Shown here piece by piece: positions 34,177 through 42,552 of a stretch of 64,000 bases of DNA. The notes beneath the pieces are model-generated. The model saw only the letters and a list, made by a program, of their open reading frames with translations, did no database searches and was not told where the DNA came from. The position numbers and the translations under genes were made by a program. This DNA is from Streptomyces sp. NBC_01235 (lineage in GTDB: Bacteria; Actinomycetota; Actinomycetes; Streptomycetales; Streptomycetaceae). Every line of letters starts with the position of its first letter. The first letter of the stretch is position 1. The DNA lies in the NCBI RefSeq assembly GCF_035989285.1, contig NZ_CP108513.1, positions 7,130,001 to 7,194,000 of the forward strand. The letters are read 5' to 3'.

Positions 34177-34198
34177 GCGAAGTGGGGTGGGGTGCGGA

Positions 34199-34735
34199 TC
34201 AGATGTCGGCGAGAACTGCTTCCGCGTCCAGCGTCACACCGACCGCCTGGATCACCGAGGCGATCTTGAAGGCCTCCTGGACGACCTCACGGCCGACGCC
34301 CGCCTTGCGCAGCACCTGCTCGTGCGAGTCGAGGCACAGACCGCAGCCGTTGATGGCGGAGACGGCGAACGACCACAGCTCGAAGTCGACCTTCTCGACA
34401 CCGGGGTTGCCGATGACGTTCATCCGCAGACCGGCCCGCAGGTTGCCGTACTCGTGGTCCGACAGCAGATGCCGGGTGCGGTAGAAGACGTTGTTCATCG
34501 CCATCACGGCGGCGGCGGACCGGGCCGCGGTGTACGCCTCGGGCGAGAGGTTCGCCTTGGCCTCCGGCGCCAGCTCACGCAGCACGAGGGGGGAGCGCGA
34601 GGCGATCGCGGTCGCCAGCACGGTGCCCCACAACTGCTGCGCGGGGAGCTCGGAGTTGCCGATGACCGAGCCCAGGTTGAGCTTCAGGTCCTTGGCGTAG
34701 TCCGGTATCGAGGACTTCAGCGCGTCCAATGACAT
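34199..34735 (-). CDS. ahpD: Alkyl hydroperoxide reductase AhpD
   Basis: 178 residues. The CxxC active site CGLCLDSHE has Cys131, Cys134 and His138 in the AhpD pattern ExxxCxxCxxxH-like. In actinobacteria AhpD, with lipoyl partners, recycles AhpC. It starts 6 nt after the ahpC stop, so the two form one operon, and it ends beside a convergent terminator. Confidence 0.94.
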   Translation of the reverse strand: MSLDALKSSIPDYAKDLKLNLGSVIGNSELPAQQLWGTVLATAIASRSPLVLRELAPEAKANLSPEAYTAARSAAAVMAMNNVFYRTRHLLSDHEYGNLRAGLRMNVIGNPGVEKVDFELWSFAVSAINGCGLCLDSHEQVLRKAGVGREVVQEAFKIASVIQAVGVTLDAEAVLADI

Positions 34736-34741
34736 GTCAGG

Positions 34742-35296
34742 TCACTCCCCGGCCAGCAGCTTGACCGGGTCGAGGGTGTCCTCGCCCCTGGTCCAGTTGC
34801 AGGGGCACAGTTCGTCGGTCTGCAGGGCGTCCAGAACCCGCAGGACCTCCTTGGGGTTACGGCCGACGGAGCCAGCGGTGACCATCGTGAACTGGATCTC
34901 GCGGTGGGGGTCGACGACGAACACGGCGCGCTGCGCGAAGCCGTCCTCACCCTCGATGCCGAGGTCGCGCATCAGCTCGTGCCTGGAGTCGGCCAGCATC
35001 GGGAAGGGCAGGTCGGTCAAGTCCGGGTGGTCCTTGCGCCAGGCGTGGTGGACGAACTCGGAGTCGCCGGAGAAGCCGAGGATCTGCGCGTCACGGTCGG
35101 CGAACTCCTCGTTCAGCCTGCCGAACGCGGCGATCTCGGTCGGGCAGACGAAGGTGAAGTCCTTGGGCCACGCGAAGACCACGAGCCACTTGCCCTCGTA
35201 GGACTTGTGGTGGATCTGCTCGAACTCCCTGCCCTTCTCCAGTGAGACGCAGGCGGTCAGTTCGAACTCGGGGAACGTGTCACCGACAGTGAGCAC
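34742..35296 (-). CDS. ahpC: Peroxiredoxin AhpC
   Basis: 184 residues. Peroxidatic Cys51 lies in FTFVCPTE; the resolving region has Cys164 and Cys166 in ELCPCNW, the extra Cys being typical of actinobacterial AhpC reduced by AhpD. It removes organic peroxides and H2O2 in the cytoplasm. It is divergent from oxyR, whose product controls it in known Streptomyces. Confidence 0.95.
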   Translation of the reverse strand: MLTVGDTFPEFELTACVSLEKGREFEQIHHKSYEGKWLVVFAWPKDFTFVCPTEIAAFGRLNEEFADRDAQILGFSGDSEFVHHAWRKDHPDLTDLPFPMLADSRHELMRDLGIEGEDGFAQRAVFVVDPHREIQFTMVTAGSVGRNPKEVLRVLDALQTDELCPCNWTRGEDTLDPVKLLAGE

Positions 35297-35429
35297 AGGC
35301 TCTCCTTGCAGCGAAGGAGCGTCCGGATCGCGGACGCTTCCCTTGGGTTGGACGGTCTCGATCGTGGCACAAGGTGCATTGATTCAGGAAATGGCTACAC
35401 TCGATAGAGTTGATCGGAGGTAGTTATCA
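35297..35429. promoter_or_regulatory. Divergent ahpC/oxyR promoter region
   Basis: 133 bp. For oxyR, TTGATT (35379-35384) and CGATAG (35402-35407) are 17 nt apart. CGATAG-AGTTG-ATCGG (35402-35418) and the nearby GTTATC may be OxyR contact sites; the exact site cannot be fixed by eye. GGAGG before GTG 35430 serves oxyR. Confidence 0.5.
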
Positions 35430-36389
35430 GTGACTGCAGGTAACATTGGGGCCAAGAGGCGCCCGCCCAGCCTCGCTCAGCTGCGGGCCTTCGCGGCCGT
35501 CGCCGAGCACCTGCACTTCCGGGACGCGGCCGCCGCGACCGGCATGAGCCAGCCCGCCCTGTCCGGCGCCGTCGCCGCCCTGGAGGAGACCCTCGGGGTC
35601 ACCCTGCTGGAGCGTACGACCCGCAAGGTGCTGCTCTCGCCGGCCGGCGAGCGGCTCGTCGTACGGGCCAGGGCGGTGCTGGGGGAGGTGGAGGCGCTGA
35701 TGGACGAGGCCGAGGCGGTACGGGCCCCCTTCACCGGAGCGCTGCGCCTCGGTGTCATCCCCACCGTCGCGCCCTACCTCCTGCCGGCCGTCCTGCGCCT
35801 GGTCCACGAGCGCTACCCGCACCTCGACCTCCAGGTCCACGAGGAACAGACCGCCAACCTCCTCGACGGCCTGCACACGGGCCGACTCGACCTCTTGCTG
35901 CTCGCCGTCCCGCTCGGCGTGCCGGGAATCGTCGAACTTCCCCTCTTCGACGAGGACTTCGTGCTCGTCACCCCCCTCGACCACGAGCTCGGCGGCCGGG
36001 AGGGCATCCCGCGCGAGGCGCTCAAGGAGCTCAAACTGCTGCTCCTGGACGAGGGGCACTGCCTGCGCGACCAGGCCCTCGACATCTGCCGCGAGGCAGG
36101 ACGCCGGGACGCGCCGGTGACGACCACGGCCGCCGGGCTGTCGACCCTCGTCCAGCTCGTCGCCGGCGGCCTCGGCTGCACGCTGCTGCCACGCACCGCC
36201 GTCACCGTCGAGACCAGCCGCAGCGACCGGCTCCGCACCGGCTCCTTCGCCGCCCCCGCCCCCGCCCGCCGCATCGCCTTCGCCATGCGCACGGGCGCGG
36301 CGAGGGGCGCGGAGTACGAGGAACTCGCGGGCGCGCTGCGGACGGCGCTGCGACCGCTGCCGGTGCGGGTGCTGGGCGACGAGGAGTGA
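35430..36389 (+). CDS. oxyR: Peroxide-sensing LysR regulator OxyR
   Basis: 319 residues from GTG 35430. N-terminal LysR helix-turn-helix (LAQLRAFAAVAEHLHFRDAAAATGMSQPALSGAVAALEETLG). The redox pair Cys211 and Cys220 lies in GHCLRDQALDIC, with the same 9-residue spacing as E. coli Cys199/Cys208. Divergent orientation from ahpCD confirms the role: oxidation by H2O2 activates peroxide defence. Confidence 0.94.
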   Translation: MTAGNIGAKRRPPSLAQLRAFAAVAEHLHFRDAAAATGMSQPALSGAVAALEETLGVTLLERTTRKVLLSPAGERLVVRARAVLGEVEALMDEAEAVRAPFTGALRLGVIPTVAPYLLPAVLRLVHERYPHLDLQVHEEQTANLLDGLHTGRLDLLLLAVPLGVPGIVELPLFDEDFVLVTPLDHELGGREGIPREALKELKLLLLDEGHCLRDQALDICREAGRRDAPVTTTAAGLSTLVQLVAGGLGCTLLPRTAVTVETSRSDRLRTGSFAAPAPARRIAFAMRTGAARGAEYEELAGALRTALRPLPVRVLGDEE

Positions 36390-36609
36390 CGGCGAACGGC
36401 GGCGGACAGCGGCGATTTGAGGTCCGTCAATCGGTCAAATGGGCGCTGCACAAAGAGAATTGAGTCCAGCGACGGAGCAATTTCCGTCAGCTGGAGGCAG
36501 GTCGGAAATCCCTCGCTGGGATATGCGCCCGGACTGATACACATTCCCTCCTCAGCGCTACGCGTCAGGCGTATGTGCGACATGCGTGTACGACATGCCA
36601 AGGGGAGTG
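36390..36609. other. Intergenic region upstream of the roadblock operon
   Basis: 220 nt. Two 11-bp direct repeats, GTGCGACATGC (36575-36585) and GTACGACATGC (36588-36598), lie just before the start codon. No clear -10/-35 pair is seen. Confidence 0.4.
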
Positions 36610-37509
36610 ATGTCGGGCTACGAGCTGCTGGCACGCGACCTCGCCGCGTGCGGCCGGGACGGCTTCACCGGAGAAGTGCGCGTGTCCGGCTCGCCCGGCG
36701 GCACCTTCCATCTGCACGGCGGGCTGGTCGTCGCGGTCGAGTCGCCGGGCGCGCCCGCGCCGGAGGCGCTGCTGCTGCGTTCCGGCCGGATCGGCGGCGA
36801 GGAGTGGGCCGGGCTGGTGCGCGAGTCCGGCGGCGCGCGCTGGCCGGCCACCGGGCTGATCGCCCACGGCTACGCGGGGGCCGCCCAGCTCAGGGTGGTC
36901 TGCGCGATGGCCCTTCAGGACGCCACGTTCGCGGTCGTCGCGGGCGGCGTCGACGGCTGCGAACGCGGTCCGGCGAACGGACCGCCGCCCGCCTCGGTCA
37001 CCGTCGGCGAACCGCCCACCCGGCTGCTCCAGGAGGCGTCCCGCAAGCTGCGCGCGCTGCTGGCCCTGCCGTACCCCGTGAGTCCCGACCGGGAGCGGCC
37101 CGTGCCCGCCTCCCTCTCCTACGTGGCGGCCCGACTGGGCGTTCTGCAAAGGGAGCTGCTGGCCCACGCGGACGGCCGGCGCACCGCACGCGACCTCGCC
37201 TTCCGTACTGGGCGCGGGGTCTACACCGTCACCGTCGAGGTGGCGCGGATGCTGGGCGAGGGGCTCCTGGAGTGCGTGGACGCGCCCCGCCCGATCCCGG
37301 TCCGGCTGCCCCCCGACGGACACGGCGTACGCCCCCGCGAACCGGCCCCGCCCCCGCCGCCGCAGTCCTCGCAGCCGTCGCCCTCGGAAGCGGCGGCCCT
37401 GCCCCGCCGTCGGCCCGGCGCCAGCGGCATCAACGAGGCCCTCATGACGGAACGGAACGGCACCGGCTGGAAGGAGTTCTTCCGCCTGCGGAACCCGACG
37501 GCGAAATGA
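36610..37509 (+). CDS. Uncharacterised regulator-like protein of a roadblock operon
   Basis: 299 residues from ATG 36610; AAGGGGAG lies unusually close, so ATG 36595 is also possible. Residues 1-110 resemble a DUF4388/PATAN-like domain (GFTGEVRVSGSPGGTFHLHGGLVVAVESPG). Residues 160-250 look like a winged-helix segment (SYVAARLGVLQRELLAHADGRRTARDLAFRTGRGVYTVTVEVARMLGEGLL). The C-terminus is Pro-rich and ends in GWKEFFRLRNP. PATAN and roadblock domains are known partners of small GTPases in prokaryotic signalling. A DNA-binding or adaptor role is inferred. Confidence 0.6.
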   Translation: MSGYELLARDLAACGRDGFTGEVRVSGSPGGTFHLHGGLVVAVESPGAPAPEALLLRSGRIGGEEWAGLVRESGGARWPATGLIAHGYAGAAQLRVVCAMALQDATFAVVAGGVDGCERGPANGPPPASVTVGEPPTRLLQEASRKLRALLALPYPVSPDRERPVPASLSYVAARLGVLQRELLAHADGRRTARDLAFRTGRGVYTVTVEVARMLGEGLLECVDAPRPIPVRLPPDGHGVRPREPAPPPPPQSSQPSPSEAAALPRRRPGASGINEALMTERNGTGWKEFFRLRNPTAK

Positions 37510-37672
37510 CAGCCCTACGAACAGCCGACGACCCGCCCCACCACACGGCCCACCACACGGCCCACCACCCGCCCCACCAACCGACCCACGAACAGCCGTG
37601 ATCCGCCCCGAGAACAAGCGCCCACAGATACCAGACGGTCAGATGCGAACAGAATTCAGGGGAGTTGCGCCC

Positions 37673-38059
37673 ATGGACCACAAAGCCCTCGCACGGGAGA
37701 TGCGCGGCCTGCGCGAGCAGGTGACCGGCATCACCGACACCGCGGTCGCGGCGGCCGACGGGCTGCTCATCGCCGCCGACACCGACGGCTCCATCGATCC
37801 GGAGGGTCTCGCCGCCCTCGCCGCGGCCGGCCTCGGTCTGGCCCGCCGCACCGCCGAGGCGACCGCCCGTGGCGCCCTGCACCGCACGGTGACCTACGGC
37901 AGCCACGGCTGCGCCGCGTTCTACGCGGTCGGCGACACCGCGCTGATGGTCGTCCTCGCGGACGAGGGCATCGAGGTGGACCGCCTGCACCGGGCGACCC
38001 AGCCGGCCCTGCGCCGCATCGACCTGATTCTCACCGAGAAAGCTCCCGAAGGAGTCTGA
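37673..38059 (+). CDS. Roadblock/LC7 domain protein
   Basis: 128 residues, ATG 37673 after GGGGAG. The roadblock fold is recognised by a helix MRGLREQVTGITDTAVAAADGLLIAAD, a middle helix LAALAAAGLGLARRT and a strand pair VTYGSHGCAAFYAVGDTALMVVLADEG. Such proteins bind and regulate small GTPases (MglB, conservon CvnB), but no GTPase gene is in this operon. The next gene starts 4 nt later. Confidence 0.85.
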   Translation: MDHKALAREMRGLREQVTGITDTAVAAADGLLIAADTDGSIDPEGLAALAAAGLGLARRTAEATARGALHRTVTYGSHGCAAFYAVGDTALMVVLADEGIEVDRLHRATQPALRRIDLILTEKAPEGV

Positions 38060-38063
38060 AGGG

Positions 38064-38492
38064 ATGGCGACGAAGCGTATGACCCCCGGCTTCTCCGACC
38101 AGGTGATGGGCCTGGTCAAGTCACTGCGTACGGATGCCCCGGACTGCGTCGCCTCCGGCGTCGTCGACATGGCCACCGGCATGCTGCTCTCCTACGAGAC
38201 CGTCGACAACCACCCGCCCGAGGTCCTCGACCTGCTCGCGGGCGCGACGCTCGACCTGTTCCAGGGCCGTACGGTCGTGATGATCGAGGACGTCTTCAAG
38301 GAGCGGCGCGGGATCCAGAGCGACAACCACTTCTTCCAGGAGATCCTCGTCAACAGTGACAACCTCACCCACCTGTTCGTGCGGATGACCGAGCAGCAGG
38401 ACGTCGTCGCGGTGGTCGTCTGCCGCAAGTCCGTCAACGTCGGGATGCTGTTCGCCCAGGTGCGCAGGGTGGTGCGGGAGTACCAGCTCTGA
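38064..38492 (+). CDS. Second roadblock-like small protein
   Basis: 142 residues, ATG 38064 with GAAGGAG in the end of the previous gene. The pattern FSDQVMGLVKSLRTDAPDCVASGVVDMATGMLLSYETV, LDLLAGATLDLFQGRTVVMIEDVF, NLTHLFVRMTEQQDVVAVVVCRKSVNVGMLFAQVRRVV fits a roadblock-type alpha/beta sandwich. It is translationally close to the first roadblock protein, so they may form a heterodimer. Function unknown. Confidence 0.7.
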   Translation: MATKRMTPGFSDQVMGLVKSLRTDAPDCVASGVVDMATGMLLSYETVDNHPPEVLDLLAGATLDLFQGRTVVMIEDVFKERRGIQSDNHFFQEILVNSDNLTHLFVRMTEQQDVVAVVVCRKSVNVGMLFAQVRRVVREYQL

Positions 38493-38498
38493 ACGCGA

Positions 38499-38529
38499 AC
38501 GGTCCCTCCCCGAGTCGGGGAGGGACCGT
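38499..38529. terminator. Bidirectional terminator between convergent operons
   Basis: ACGGTCCCTCCCCGA (38499-38513) and TCGGGGAGGGACCGT (38515-38529) are perfect complements, giving an effective loop of about 7 nt. Confidence 0.85.
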
Positions 38530-38544
38530 GTGCTCACTCCGTGC

Positions 38545-40884
38545 TCACTCCGTGCGCAGACCGTCCGGCCGCAGCAGCCGCATCAGCGGCGGCAGGCTCA
38601 GCAGCGTCACCAGCAGGACGACCGCCGCGCCGCAGCCGGTCATCGCCAGCACGCTGCCCCAGTCCACGCCCACGGGTGTGGACGTCATCTTCAGCAGCAC
38701 GGCGCCCAGCGTGAGCCCCACCGTCAGGGCCAGCAACAGGCCCAGCGCGATCGGGATCGCCGTCTGCCACAGCACCGACAGGCCCAGGGTGCGCCGCCGG
38801 GTGCCGAAGGCGACCAGGGACGACAGCAGTTTCTTGCGCTCGCGCAGCTGCTCCAGCTGCGAGACCAGCAGGCTCGCCCCGATCAGCAGCAGCACACAGG
38901 CGGAGCCGACGAGGAGCCCGGTGCGGATGGAAGTGAACTTCTCGTCCTGCTTCATGGACGACCAGTTCATCGGGTTGGCCAGCGGATCCACCTGGAACGC
39001 CGTGTTACGGGCGTACTCGTACGCGTCGGGCACGGACTCGTCGATCGAGAGGTACAGCTCACCGCTGACCATCTTCTCGGCCGCCTTGGGCAGCGCGCTC
39101 GGCGTCATCAGGAAGCCGCCGCGCTCCCAGTCGACCAGCCCCTTGACGGACTGGGCCTTGGTGATGCCCGCGGGCACGGTCCAGACGGCCTCCTGGTTGC
39201 CCTCGGGGGAGGACTGCTGGAGGTACAGCTCCTTGCCGGGCTTGTTCAGCTTCGGCCCGTCGGCGGAGTACTCGTCGCCGTCGAGAACGAACATGTCGCC
39301 GTCCTTGCACGAGGGCAGCTTCGCCACCTCGCGCAGGGCCGAGCAGTCGCCCACGGTCAGCTCGGTGATCATGTTCGGCCCGTTCTCGGTGTTCCAGGAG
39401 GCATCGCCCAGGTAGCCCTCCCACAGGGCCGTGACCTTGCTGACGGCCTTGGTGCCGGCGAACTTCTGGGCGGTCGCGGCCAGCGGGACGCCGTCCGGCA
39501 CCCGGACCTGCATCTGCGCCCGGGTGACGTCCTGGCCGGTGGGCTTGGAGTAGTCGCCGTCCACGCCCGCGAACAGCATCTGCAGCGCGATCGCCCCGGC
39601 CACCGCCACCGCGATGCCGTTGACCATCCGGGCCGCCGTGCCGCTGCTCAACTGCAGCCGCCGTACGGCCAGTTGCCAGGCTACGCCACCCGAGCCGAGC
39701 CGGGCGACGACCGTCTCCACGAGCCACGGCAGCAGCGCGGTGATGCCCACGAGGAGCAGCAGGACGCCACCGGTCACCAGGTACTGGTTGAAGTCCCCGT
39801 TCTCGCGGCCCTGTCCGATCATCGGGTAGAGCATCGCGAGGCCGGCCACCGGCATCAGCAGCCGCCACCACAGCCGGCGCCGGGTGGGCTTGGCCGTGCG
39901 CACCACGCCGAGGGGTTCGATCACCACTCCGCGCAGCGCGAAGAGGGTGACCAGGACGGCGGCCGTCGGCACCGCCAGCGCGACCAGCGCGGCCAGCGCG
40001 AGGGAGGGGTTGAGGTCGCTGGGCCACACGCTCATGCCCATCACCTCGACCTTGCCCGCCGCCTGCCGGCCGATCAGGAAGAAGACCGTGCCGAGGACGA
40101 GGCCCAGCAGCGAGCCGGCCATCGCCTCGCCCGCCGCGATGCGCCGGGTCATCCGGCCGTCGGAACCGATCAGTCTGAGGGCGGCGAGCCTGCGGTCGCG
40201 CCGCTCACCGCCGAACCGCACGGCCGCGGCGATGAACACGGCCACCGGCATCAGCAGCACCACGATGATGACGAGGACCAGCAGGACCAGCACCGGGTCG
40301 GTCTTCTCGTGCGTCGGGTTCGGGTTCCCGAACTCCTTCAGCCGGGTCACCCCTCCGCCGTTGACATGCTTGGCGAGCCCGGAGGCGCCCGTGTAGTAGG
40401 CGAGCTCCTGGGAGCCGATCAGCCCGCTCTCCCCGATGGTCCCGACGATCCGGTACGGCACCCGCTCCCGCAGCAGCGCCGAACCGTCGGCGGCGAGCAG
40501 CTTCTTCAACGCGGGCGAGACCACCATGTCGCCCTTGGCCGGGAACCGGCTCACGCCGGGCGGCAGCGGGGCGCTCGCTCCTTCCGGCTCCAGCAGCCGG
40601 CCGCGGACGTCCTTGTCGCGGAACTCCGTGTCGGCCTGCGCGATCAACAGGGTGTCGTCGGCCTTGGCCGGCTGCGAGTCGCCGAACGGCCAGTCCAGCC
40701 GGGCCTGTTCACGGTCGTGGCGTACCGCGAGCACGCTCGGCACCGCCGTCGTCAGCAGCAGGACCGCCACGCCGAGCCCGACGCCCACCGCCGTCAGCAC
40801 GGCCCGGACCCAGCCCTCCCGTCCGCCGGCGAAGGCGAACCGGACCCCCATGCCCAGGTCTCTGGACCACTGACCCAGGTTCAT
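38545..40884 (-). CDS. FtsX-like ABC transporter permease
   Basis: 779 residues with an N-terminal membrane segment, a large extracytoplasmic domain, three central helices (VLVLLVLVIIVVLLMPVAVFIAAAVRFGGERRDRRLAALRLIG), further helices, and a C-terminal FtsX block (LLVGSACVLLLIGASLLVSQLEQLRERKKLLSSLVAFGTRRRTLGLSVLWQ). This is the two-FtsX-domain layout of MacB/YknZ-type antibiotic or lipoprotein exporters. ATG 40884 overlaps the ATPase stop (ATGA). Confidence 0.9.
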   Translation of the reverse strand: MNLGQWSRDLGMGVRFAFAGGREGWVRAVLTAVGVGLGVAVLLLTTAVPSVLAVRHDREQARLDWPFGDSQPAKADDTLLIAQADTEFRDKDVRGRLLEPEGASAPLPPGVSRFPAKGDMVVSPALKKLLAADGSALLRERVPYRIVGTIGESGLIGSQELAYYTGASGLAKHVNGGGVTRLKEFGNPNPTHEKTDPVLVLLVLVIIVVLLMPVAVFIAAAVRFGGERRDRRLAALRLIGSDGRMTRRIAAGEAMAGSLLGLVLGTVFFLIGRQAAGKVEVMGMSVWPSDLNPSLALAALVALAVPTAAVLVTLFALRGVVIEPLGVVRTAKPTRRRLWWRLLMPVAGLAMLYPMIGQGRENGDFNQYLVTGGVLLLLVGITALLPWLVETVVARLGSGGVAWQLAVRRLQLSSGTAARMVNGIAVAVAGAIALQMLFAGVDGDYSKPTGQDVTRAQMQVRVPDGVPLAATAQKFAGTKAVSKVTALWEGYLGDASWNTENGPNMITELTVGDCSALREVAKLPSCKDGDMFVLDGDEYSADGPKLNKPGKELYLQQSSPEGNQEAVWTVPAGITKAQSVKGLVDWERGGFLMTPSALPKAAEKMVSGELYLSIDESVPDAYEYARNTAFQVDPLANPMNWSSMKQDEKFTSIRTGLLVGSACVLLLIGASLLVSQLEQLRERKKLLSSLVAFGTRRRTLGLSVLWQTAIPIALGLLLALTVGLTLGAVLLKMTSTPVGVDWGSVLAMTGCGAAVVLLVTLLSLPPLMRLLRPDGLRTE

Positions 40885-41570
40885 ACGACCCGCTCCATGT
40901 CCCGCGACTTCCCGTCCCGTACGACGATCTCGCGGTCGGAGTAGGCGGCCACCCGGGCCTCGTGCGTGACGAGGACGACGGCCGCGTTTGCCGTCCGGGC
41001 GGCCTCGGTGAGCAGCTCCATCACGCGCTCGCCGTTGAGCGAGTCCAGCGCGCCGGTCGGCTCGTCGGCGAACACCATCCGCGGACTGGTGACCAGCGAG
41101 CGCGCGACGGCCACCCGCTGTCCCTGCCCGCCGGACACCTCGCCGGGCCGCTTCTTGCCGAGGTCGTCGACCTCCAGCCGCTCCATCCAGCCCAGCGCGG
41201 TGCGCTCGGCCTGCTTGCGCGGGGTGCCGTTCAGCCGCAGCGGCAGCGCCACGTTCTCCACGCAGGTCAGTTCCGGCACGAGCTGCCCGAACTGGAACAC
41301 GAACCCGAACTCCGAGCGCCGCAGCTGACTGCGCTGGGCGTCGCTCATCGTCGCGAGGTCACGGCCGTCGTACATGATCGAACCCGAGTCGGGCGTCACG
41401 ATGCCGGCGAGGCAGTGCAGCAGCGTCGACTTGCCGGACCCGGACGGGCCCATCACGGCGACGACCTCGCCGGGGTGGATGGAGAACTCGGCGCCGTCCA
41501 GCGCCATGGTCGGGCCGTACGCCTTCTTCAGGTTCTCGGCGACGAGCAGGGATCCCCCGGGAGCGTTCAC
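40881..41570 (-). CDS. ABC transporter ATP-binding protein
   Basis: 229 residues from GTG 41570, which overlaps the padR stop (GTGA). Walker A GPSGSGKST, Q-loop FGFVFQFGQLVPELT, signature VSGGQGQRVAVARSL (LSGGQ replaced by VSGGQ), Walker B MVFADEPTGALD, and His of the switch (VTHEARVAAYSDR). It is LolD/MacB-type and works with the FtsX-like permease. Confidence 0.94.
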   Translation of the reverse strand: MNAPGGSLLVAENLKKAYGPTMALDGAEFSIHPGEVVAVMGPSGSGKSTLLHCLAGIVTPDSGSIMYDGRDLATMSDAQRSQLRRSEFGFVFQFGQLVPELTCVENVALPLRLNGTPRKQAERTALGWMERLEVDDLGKKRPGEVSGGQGQRVAVARSLVTSPRMVFADEPTGALDSLNGERVMELLTEAARTANAAVVLVTHEARVAAYSDREIVVRDGKSRDMERVV

Positions 41571-42091
41571 GCAGTCACCGCCGCCTTCAGCTTGTCGAGG
41601 CGCGCGGCGGCCAGCTCCAGCCAGCGCAGGTCGGCCTCGAGATGGAACAGGGCGTGGTCGCAGATCAGCTGGTCGGCGAGGTCGCCCTTGCGCTTGCGGT
41701 CCGTGAGGATGCGCATGCTGCGCAGGTGCTCGGACCGCTGGGTGTCGAGGATGTCGGCCGCGTCGCGCTGGGTGAGCAGCGCGAGGACGACCTTGGTGTA
41801 CAGCGTGGACTGAAGGTACGGCTCGGGCTTCTCGGGCGTGGCGAGCCAGCGCTCGACGTCGGTGATACCGGCGTCGGTGATCGCGTACCGCTTGCGCTCG
41901 GGACCACCGCCGGCCTCGATGCCGTCGACCTCGACGAGCCCGTTCTTCAACAGACGCGACATCGTCGAGTAGACCTGGCCGTAGTGCAGCGGCCGGTCGT
42001 GACCGAACTTCTCGTCGAAGGCCCGCTTGAGGTCGTAACCGTGGCGGGGCCCGGACTCCAGGAGTCCCAGGAGGGTGTGACCGATGGACAT
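41567..42091 (-). CDS. PadR-family regulator of the ABC operon
   Basis: 174 residues. Start ATG 42091 has no ribosome-binding site but TACAGT sits 7 nt upstream, suggesting a leaderless mRNA. Winged helix SIGHTLLGLLESGPRHGYDLKRAFDEKFGHDRPLHYGQVYSTMSRL, then the Vir_C_ter-type helical C-terminus. PadR genes coupled to ABC exporters often repress them until a toxic compound binds. Two TGTATAC repeats upstream are likely operator parts. Confidence 0.9.
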   Translation of the reverse strand: MSIGHTLLGLLESGPRHGYDLKRAFDEKFGHDRPLHYGQVYSTMSRLLKNGLVEVDGIEAGGGPERKRYAITDAGITDVERWLATPEKPEPYLQSTLYTKVVLALLTQRDAADILDTQRSEHLRSMRILTDRKRKGDLADQLICDHALFHLEADLRWLELAAARLDKLKAAVTA

Positions 42092-42098
42092 GAGGAGG

Positions 42099-42131
42099 AC
42101 TGTACATGCGGTGTATACCCGGTGTGTATAC
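42099..42131 (-). promoter_or_regulatory. padR promoter and TGTATAC direct repeats
   Basis: TACAGT (42104-42099, minus strand) as -10, with TGTATAC at 42112-42118 and 42125-42131 in the plus strand, 13 bp apart, in the -20 to -40 region where repressor binding would block the promoter. Confidence 0.45.
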
Positions 42132-42204
42132 GTGGAGTGCACAGGTGGCGGCGGGCGGTGCGGGTGCGCAGGTGAGGGGCTATTGTCACCGTTCTGCTAC
42201 AGGC

Positions 42205-42330
42205 GAGGTTGTTGGCGTCTCGGCCCGTCCGGCGTTCGAGGGCGAGGTTGTTGGTGTCTCAGCCCCGTCCGGCGTTCGAGGGCGAGTCCGTTCAGGCCGG
42301 CGGGGGTCTGGGGGCGGAGCCCCCAGGGGG
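42205..42330. repeat. Duplicated Streptomyces-type intergenic repeat
   Basis: Two near-identical units of about 38 bp (starting at 42205 and 42243) share GTCCGGCGTTCGAGGGC. They continue into a GGGGTCTGGGGGCGGAGC-CCCCAG stem. Similar elements recur in Streptomyces intergenic regions; a related one is at 60.9 kb. The right end overlaps the terminal codons of the ribbon-helix-helix gene. Confidence 0.7.
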
Positions 42331-42552
42331 GCGCCCGCGGCGGGGCAGGGGCCCGGTGTCGCCGGGCAGCCGCCCCGCTTCCTTCAAGGCCCGCCGCAGC
42401 AGGAACTCGATCTGCGCGTTGGCGGACCGCAGGTCGTCCCCGGCCCACCGGGCCAACGCCTCGTACACGGCGGGGTCCAGCCGCAGCAGCACCTGCTTGC
42501 GCTGCTGCTGCGGCCGACGCCGAGGGGCCTGGCCCTCTTCGGGTGAGGTCAC
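42292..42552 (-). CDS. Ribbon-helix-helix-like small protein
   Basis: 86 residues from GTG 42552, overlapping the stop of the band-7 gene (GTGA). RKQVLLRLDPAVYEALARWAGDDLRSANAQIEFLLRRALKEAG fits the CopG/Arc ribbon-helix-helix fold. The N- and C-termini are basic and Pro-rich. Its coupling with a membrane band-7 protein is unusual for a transcription factor; autoregulation through the upstream palindrome is possible. The C-terminal codons run into a repeat element. Confidence 0.75.
   Translation of the reverse strand: MTSPEEGQAPRRRPQQQRKQVLLRLDPAVYEALARWAGDDLRSANAQIEFLLRRALKEAGRLPGDTGPLPRRGRPPGGSAPRPPPA

Noticed and set aside
42185..42552. Extra gene in the duplicated 42.2-kb repeat
   Set aside because: The frames there are repeat-driven, lack ribosome-binding sites and have no domains.
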